Source: Campylobacter concisus
GTDB lineage: Bacteria > Campylobacterota > Campylobacteria > Campylobacterales > Campylobacteraceae
DNA: 64,000 nucleotides
Assembly: GCF_002165775.1 (NCBI RefSeq)
Contig: NZ_NDYP01000002.1
Location: forward strand, 310,001 to 374,000
Reading direction: 5' to 3'
Position 1 is the stretch's first letter. Each line of letters begins with the position of its first letter. Below, in pieces: positions 61,558 through 64,000 of the stretch. The translations under genes and the position numbers were made by a program. A model generated the notes under the pieces. The model made no database searches. It saw nothing but the letters and a program-made list of their open reading frames with translations, and had not been told where the DNA came from.

Positions 61558-63361
61558 AGCAAGCGATAGAGCAAAACTTCTAAAAATAGGCGTGCTTAGC
61601 CTGCTTGACCTTGCTCTCGTGCTACCAAAGGGCTTTGAGGATACGACGATCGCTAAGAGCCCAAGAGAAGGGCAGGTCTGCATAAATGTAAAGATCACTT
61701 CGCTCGCCTCGCGCCCTGGAATGCTAACGGCGCTTGCCTTTTGCGAGCAGTGGCAAAGCAGCGTAAAGATCGTCATTTTTAACGCAAAGTCCTGGCACTA
61801 CGGCGCTTTTAAAATGGGCAAAGAGATGGCGATATATGGGCTTTGCTCCTACGCCTTTGGCTCGTGGCAGATCGTAAATCCAAAAATCACCACAAAAATA
61901 GGCCAGATCGTGCCTAAATTTAAGACCGAGCTAAAAGATGATGAAGTCAAAAAGCTTATTTTAAAATATATAAATTTACAAAATTTATTAGCCGAGGGCT
62001 TAAGTGAGCGAGAGGCTAAATTTCTAGCTAACCTGCAAAGGCTAGATGAGCAAAGCGTGCAAATTTTATACCACCTAAAAAATGATGGCGAGGGCGTGCA
62101 AATATTAAAATTTGTAGAAATTTTTAACTACATAAAAAAGCTAAGTGCTAAAAAAACCTACTTTAAAAGCCCAAAAATAAAGCTTTTTGATATAAACTCT
62201 TGGCTTAAGAGTTTGCCATTTACGCCGACAAATGACCAGCTAAACGCGATAAATGATATCAGAGACGACCTTAGCGCTGTGCAGGCAAAAAGGCGCGTCA
62301 TAATGGGCGACGTGGGAAGTGGCAAGACATTAGTGATCCTAGCAGCTGCTCTTAGCGTATATCCTCAAAGTGCTATTTTGATGGCGCCAACAAGTATCTT
62401 AAGCGAGCAAATTTTTAACGAAGCAAAGAGGCTATTGCCGCCATTTATGAATGTGATGTTGGTTCAAAGTGGAGAGAAAAAGATAGACTTTGGTGGGGCA
62501 AATTTGATTATTGGTACGCATGCGCTACTCTTTCACGAGCTGCCAAACTCACCGCTAGTCATGGTAGATGAGCAGCACCGCTTTGGCTCAAACCAGCGCA
62601 AAAAGATAGAGGAGCTGGCCTCAAACGAGGACGAGCGAGCAAATTTCGTTCAGTTTTCAGCTACTCCCATACCAAGGACGCTAAGTTTGATCCGGTCTGA
62701 GATCGTTAATTTTAGCTTTTTAAAGCAGATGCCGTTTAAGAAAAATATAACGAGCCAAATTTTAGGTGCTAGCGAGTTTGGCTACCTGCTCACTCACATC
62801 AAAAAACAGCTTGCGGGCGGCTTTCAAGTAGCCATCATCTATCCGCTAGTTGAGAGCAGCGAGAGCTCAAACTACCAAAGCCTAAATGAGGCGCAGGGCT
62901 TTTGGCTAAAGAATTTCAAAAATGTCTTTGTCACGCACGGCAAGGATAAAGAAAAAGAGGAAATTTTAAGGCGCTTTAGGGAAGAGGGTGAAATTTTGCT
63001 TTCAACCACTGTTATTGAGGTCGGGATTTCGCTGCCAAGGCTAAATACGATAGTGATCGTAGGGGCTGAGCGGCTGGGGCTTGCCACGCTTCATCAGCTG
63101 CGCGGTAGAGTAGGGCGAAACGGCGGCGATGGATACTGCTTTTTATTTACCAAGCTAAAAGAGGCGCCAGCTAGACTAAAAGAATTTTGCGCGACAAATG
63201 ACGGCTTTAAGGTGGCTGAGCTTGATCTGAAAAACCGACAAAGCGGCGATATACTAAACGGCTTTTTTCAGCACGGGGCGACCTTTAACTTCTACGACTA
63301 CGAGGATGATATCACACAGGCTGCAAAGATGAGAGTGGCGGAATTTAAAAATAACGTTTAG
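61547..63361 (+). CDS. recG: ATP-dependent DNA helicase RecG
   Basis: RecG reverses stalled forks and processes branched DNA. The N-terminal wedge (OB-fold) domain is shorter than in E. coli, giving 604 instead of about 690 residues, as in other epsilonproteobacteria. Helicase motifs: GDVGSGKTLV (Walker A, about residue 255), MAPTSILSEQ, MVDEQHRFG (DEQH), FSATPIPRTL, TTVIEVGISLP and QLRGRVGRNG. It is the last gene of the mqnC-M16-recG run. The 120 bases that follow (63362-63481) hold nothing evident. Confidence 0.95.
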   Translation: MKFEASDRAKLLKIGVLSLLDLALVLPKGFEDTTIAKSPREGQVCINVKITSLASRPGMLTALAFCEQWQSSVKIVIFNAKSWHYGAFKMGKEMAIYGLCSYAFGSWQIVNPKITTKIGQIVPKFKTELKDDEVKKLILKYINLQNLLAEGLSEREAKFLANLQRLDEQSVQILYHLKNDGEGVQILKFVEIFNYIKKLSAKKTYFKSPKIKLFDINSWLKSLPFTPTNDQLNAINDIRDDLSAVQAKRRVIMGDVGSGKTLVILAAALSVYPQSAILMAPTSILSEQIFNEAKRLLPPFMNVMLVQSGEKKIDFGGANLIIGTHALLFHELPNSPLVMVDEQHRFGSNQRKKIEELASNEDERANFVQFSATPIPRTLSLIRSEIVNFSFLKQMPFKKNITSQILGASEFGYLLTHIKKQLAGGFQVAIIYPLVESSESSNYQSLNEAQGFWLKNFKNVFVTHGKDKEKEEILRRFREEGEILLSTTVIEVGISLPRLNTIVIVGAERLGLATLHQLRGRVGRNGGDGYCFLFTKLKEAPARLKEFCATNDGFKVAELDLKNRQSGDILNGFFQHGATFNFYDYEDDITQAAKMRVAEFKNNV

Positions 63362-63481
63362 TGGCTATTTTAGTCTAAAATTTTGATTTTCTTTTACTGG
63401 CTCTTTTGACTTGTTTAAATTTTTTATAATTTATCGAATTTGAAATGAGTGGCAAGGCTAAGCTTTGTAAAATTTATAAAA

Positions 63482-63688
63482 TTATTTTTCTACTCTACGC
63501 TCTTTGCATACATTTTCGCATGGTATGCCGTCACGATCACGATCAAACCCACTGCGTCCGCATTTTCTTAGATAGTGATATGCCTCTTCGCAACTTTTCA
63601 TCTCTTTGCAGTAGCGTTTAGAACAATCAAATTTATCCGCCGCGTTTGCCATCAATGCAAAAAATAAAATCAAAACTACTTTTTTCAT
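63482..63688 (-). CDS. Small secreted Excalibur-domain protein
   Basis: The 68-residue protein has a signal peptide (KKVVLILFFALMANA) and a C-terminal Excalibur calcium-binding motif, D-R-D-R-D-G-I-P-C-E-N-V-C, preceded by CSKRYCKEMKSCEEAYHYLRKCG. Excalibur domains are short extracellular EF-like loops, often attached to nucleases or surface proteins; here it stands alone. Six cysteines suggest disulfides. The ATG at 63688 gives the proper signal peptide; the open frame extends further upstream into the terminator. Confidence 0.85.
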   Translation of the reverse strand: MKKVVLILFFALMANAADKFDCSKRYCKEMKSCEEAYHYLRKCGRSGFDRDRDGIPCENVCKERRVEK

Positions 63689-63735
63689 TTTTACTCCAAA
63701 GGCAGTATTAAATAAGAAAAATAATACAAAAAGCG

Positions 63736-63762
63736 CTCTCAAAAGAATTTCTCTTTTGAGAG
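63736..63762 (-). terminator. Terminator of the ABC transporter operon
   Basis: CTCTCAAAAGA (63736-63746) pairs with TCTTTTGAGAG (63752-63762) over a 5-base loop. On the minus strand it is followed by GCGCTTTTTGTATT, right after the stop of the ABC ATPase gene. Confidence 0.85.
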
Positions 63763-63769
63763 TATAAAT

Positions 63770-64000
63770 TTAAAGAGGATATGTTAAACAGCACTCTCTT
63801 TTTACTTCGTCGATGTAGCTCACGTTTAAATTTAGTCCGTAAAGCTTGCTTAAATTTTCGCTTCTGATGATCTCATCAACCGTGCCAAATCCAACCTCGC
63901 CATCACCCTTTACAAGTGCTACATATCCGCCAAGAAGTACGGCAAAGTCAGGGTTGTGAGTGGTTAGCACGACTGAGTAGCCAATCTCTTTTAGCCACTT
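63770..64000 (-). CDS. ABC transporter ATP-binding subunit, C-terminal part (iron/siderophore type)
   Basis: The frame is open to the right edge of the window and reads KWLKEIGYSVVLTTHNPDFAV before continuing LLGGYVALVKGDGEVGFGTVDEII. The T-T-H of the H-loop (switch histidine) followed by NPD and the short tail with SENLSKLYGLNLNV is typical of FecE/BtuD/FhuC ATPases that drive siderophore, heme or cobalamin import. Walker A, signature and Walker B lie outside the window. The last residues include a CC pair (ECCLTYPL). Partial gene of 76 visible codons. Confidence 0.85.
   Translation of the reverse strand, partial: KWLKEIGYSVVLTTHNPDFAVLLGGYVALVKGDGEVGFGTVDEIIRSENLSKLYGLNLNVSYIDEVKRECCLTYPL

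Noticed and set aside
1-64000. CRISPR array or insertion sequence
   Set aside because: No evenly spaced direct repeats and no transposase or integrase reading frame were seen in the window.

Overview
The window looks like chromosome of a Campylobacter close to C. concisus or C. curvus. The evidence is an AT-rich genome with Campylobacter-type codon use, gene order that matches blocks I recall from C. jejuni (nadK-recN-cbrR-tatD-mltD-rlpA-kdsC-lptC-lptA-engB-mrdA; metG-fbp-mobB-slt-yggT-gltX; rpiB-apt-dedA-pepA-ychF; lepB-folD-hemL), futalosine-pathway MqnC, and an octaheme hydroxylamine-oxidoreductase-type cytochrome pair of the kind described in C. curvus, C. concisus and C. fetus relatives. 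No rRNA, CRISPR array, transposase or integrase is visible.

Layout. 1-1622 (minus strand, clearly richer in G+C than the rest) carries fdhD, a ModE-like regulator and the first codons of a third gene. 1623-2754 is a long non-coding stretch holding a possible small RNA and a dense run of perfect inverted repeats. 2755-7131 is a defence-type accessory block: a HigBA-like toxin-antitoxin pair whose toxin lacks its usual N-terminus, a 40-codon gene remnant, an orphan type I restriction subunit hsdR, and a YgjP-type metallopeptidase. The block lies on the 3' side of a tRNA(CAT) gene at 7243-7319. From 7443 onward the content is core: ppa, two small secreted proteins, adk and aspS (minus). Then come nadK to mrdA (plus: DNA repair, cyclic-di-GMP signalling, lytic transglycosylases, histidine and LPS biosynthesis, PBP2). 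queC, a Mur-ligase-like protein, metG, fbp, mobB, slt, yggT and gltX follow, mostly on the minus strand.

33007-38351 (plus) holds mscL, a Crp/Fnr-type regulator, the haoCA pair with a strong terminator, a membrane metallophosphoesterase and psd. 38801-43284 is the minus operon ychF-pepA-dedA-apt-(coiled coil)-rpiB. A DUF4139 gene at 43395-44779 is broken by a frameshift in a poly-A tract. 44798-47209 is an M50 protease, lepB and folD (minus). 47293-54604 (plus) runs from a monoheme cytochrome and hemL through membrane proteins to a FliK-like/FlhB-C-terminal-like pair and cheB/cheR. 54653-57530 (minus) holds an MFS carrier and two NlpE-like lipoproteins. The window ends with an SPFH/NfeD pair, a tiny metal-ligand-rich lipoprotein, mqnC, an M16-like protein without zinc ligands, recG, an Excalibur protein and a partial ABC ATPase.

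Functional themes are formate dehydrogenase and molybdenum maturation (fdhD, modE, mobB), nitrogen-oxide or hydroxylamine reduction (haoCA with its own regulator), envelope building and remodelling (mrdA, mltD, rlpA, slt, lptA/C, psd, lepB) and motility/chemotaxis. All family assignments were made by eye from motifs and remembered synteny; no database search was possible.
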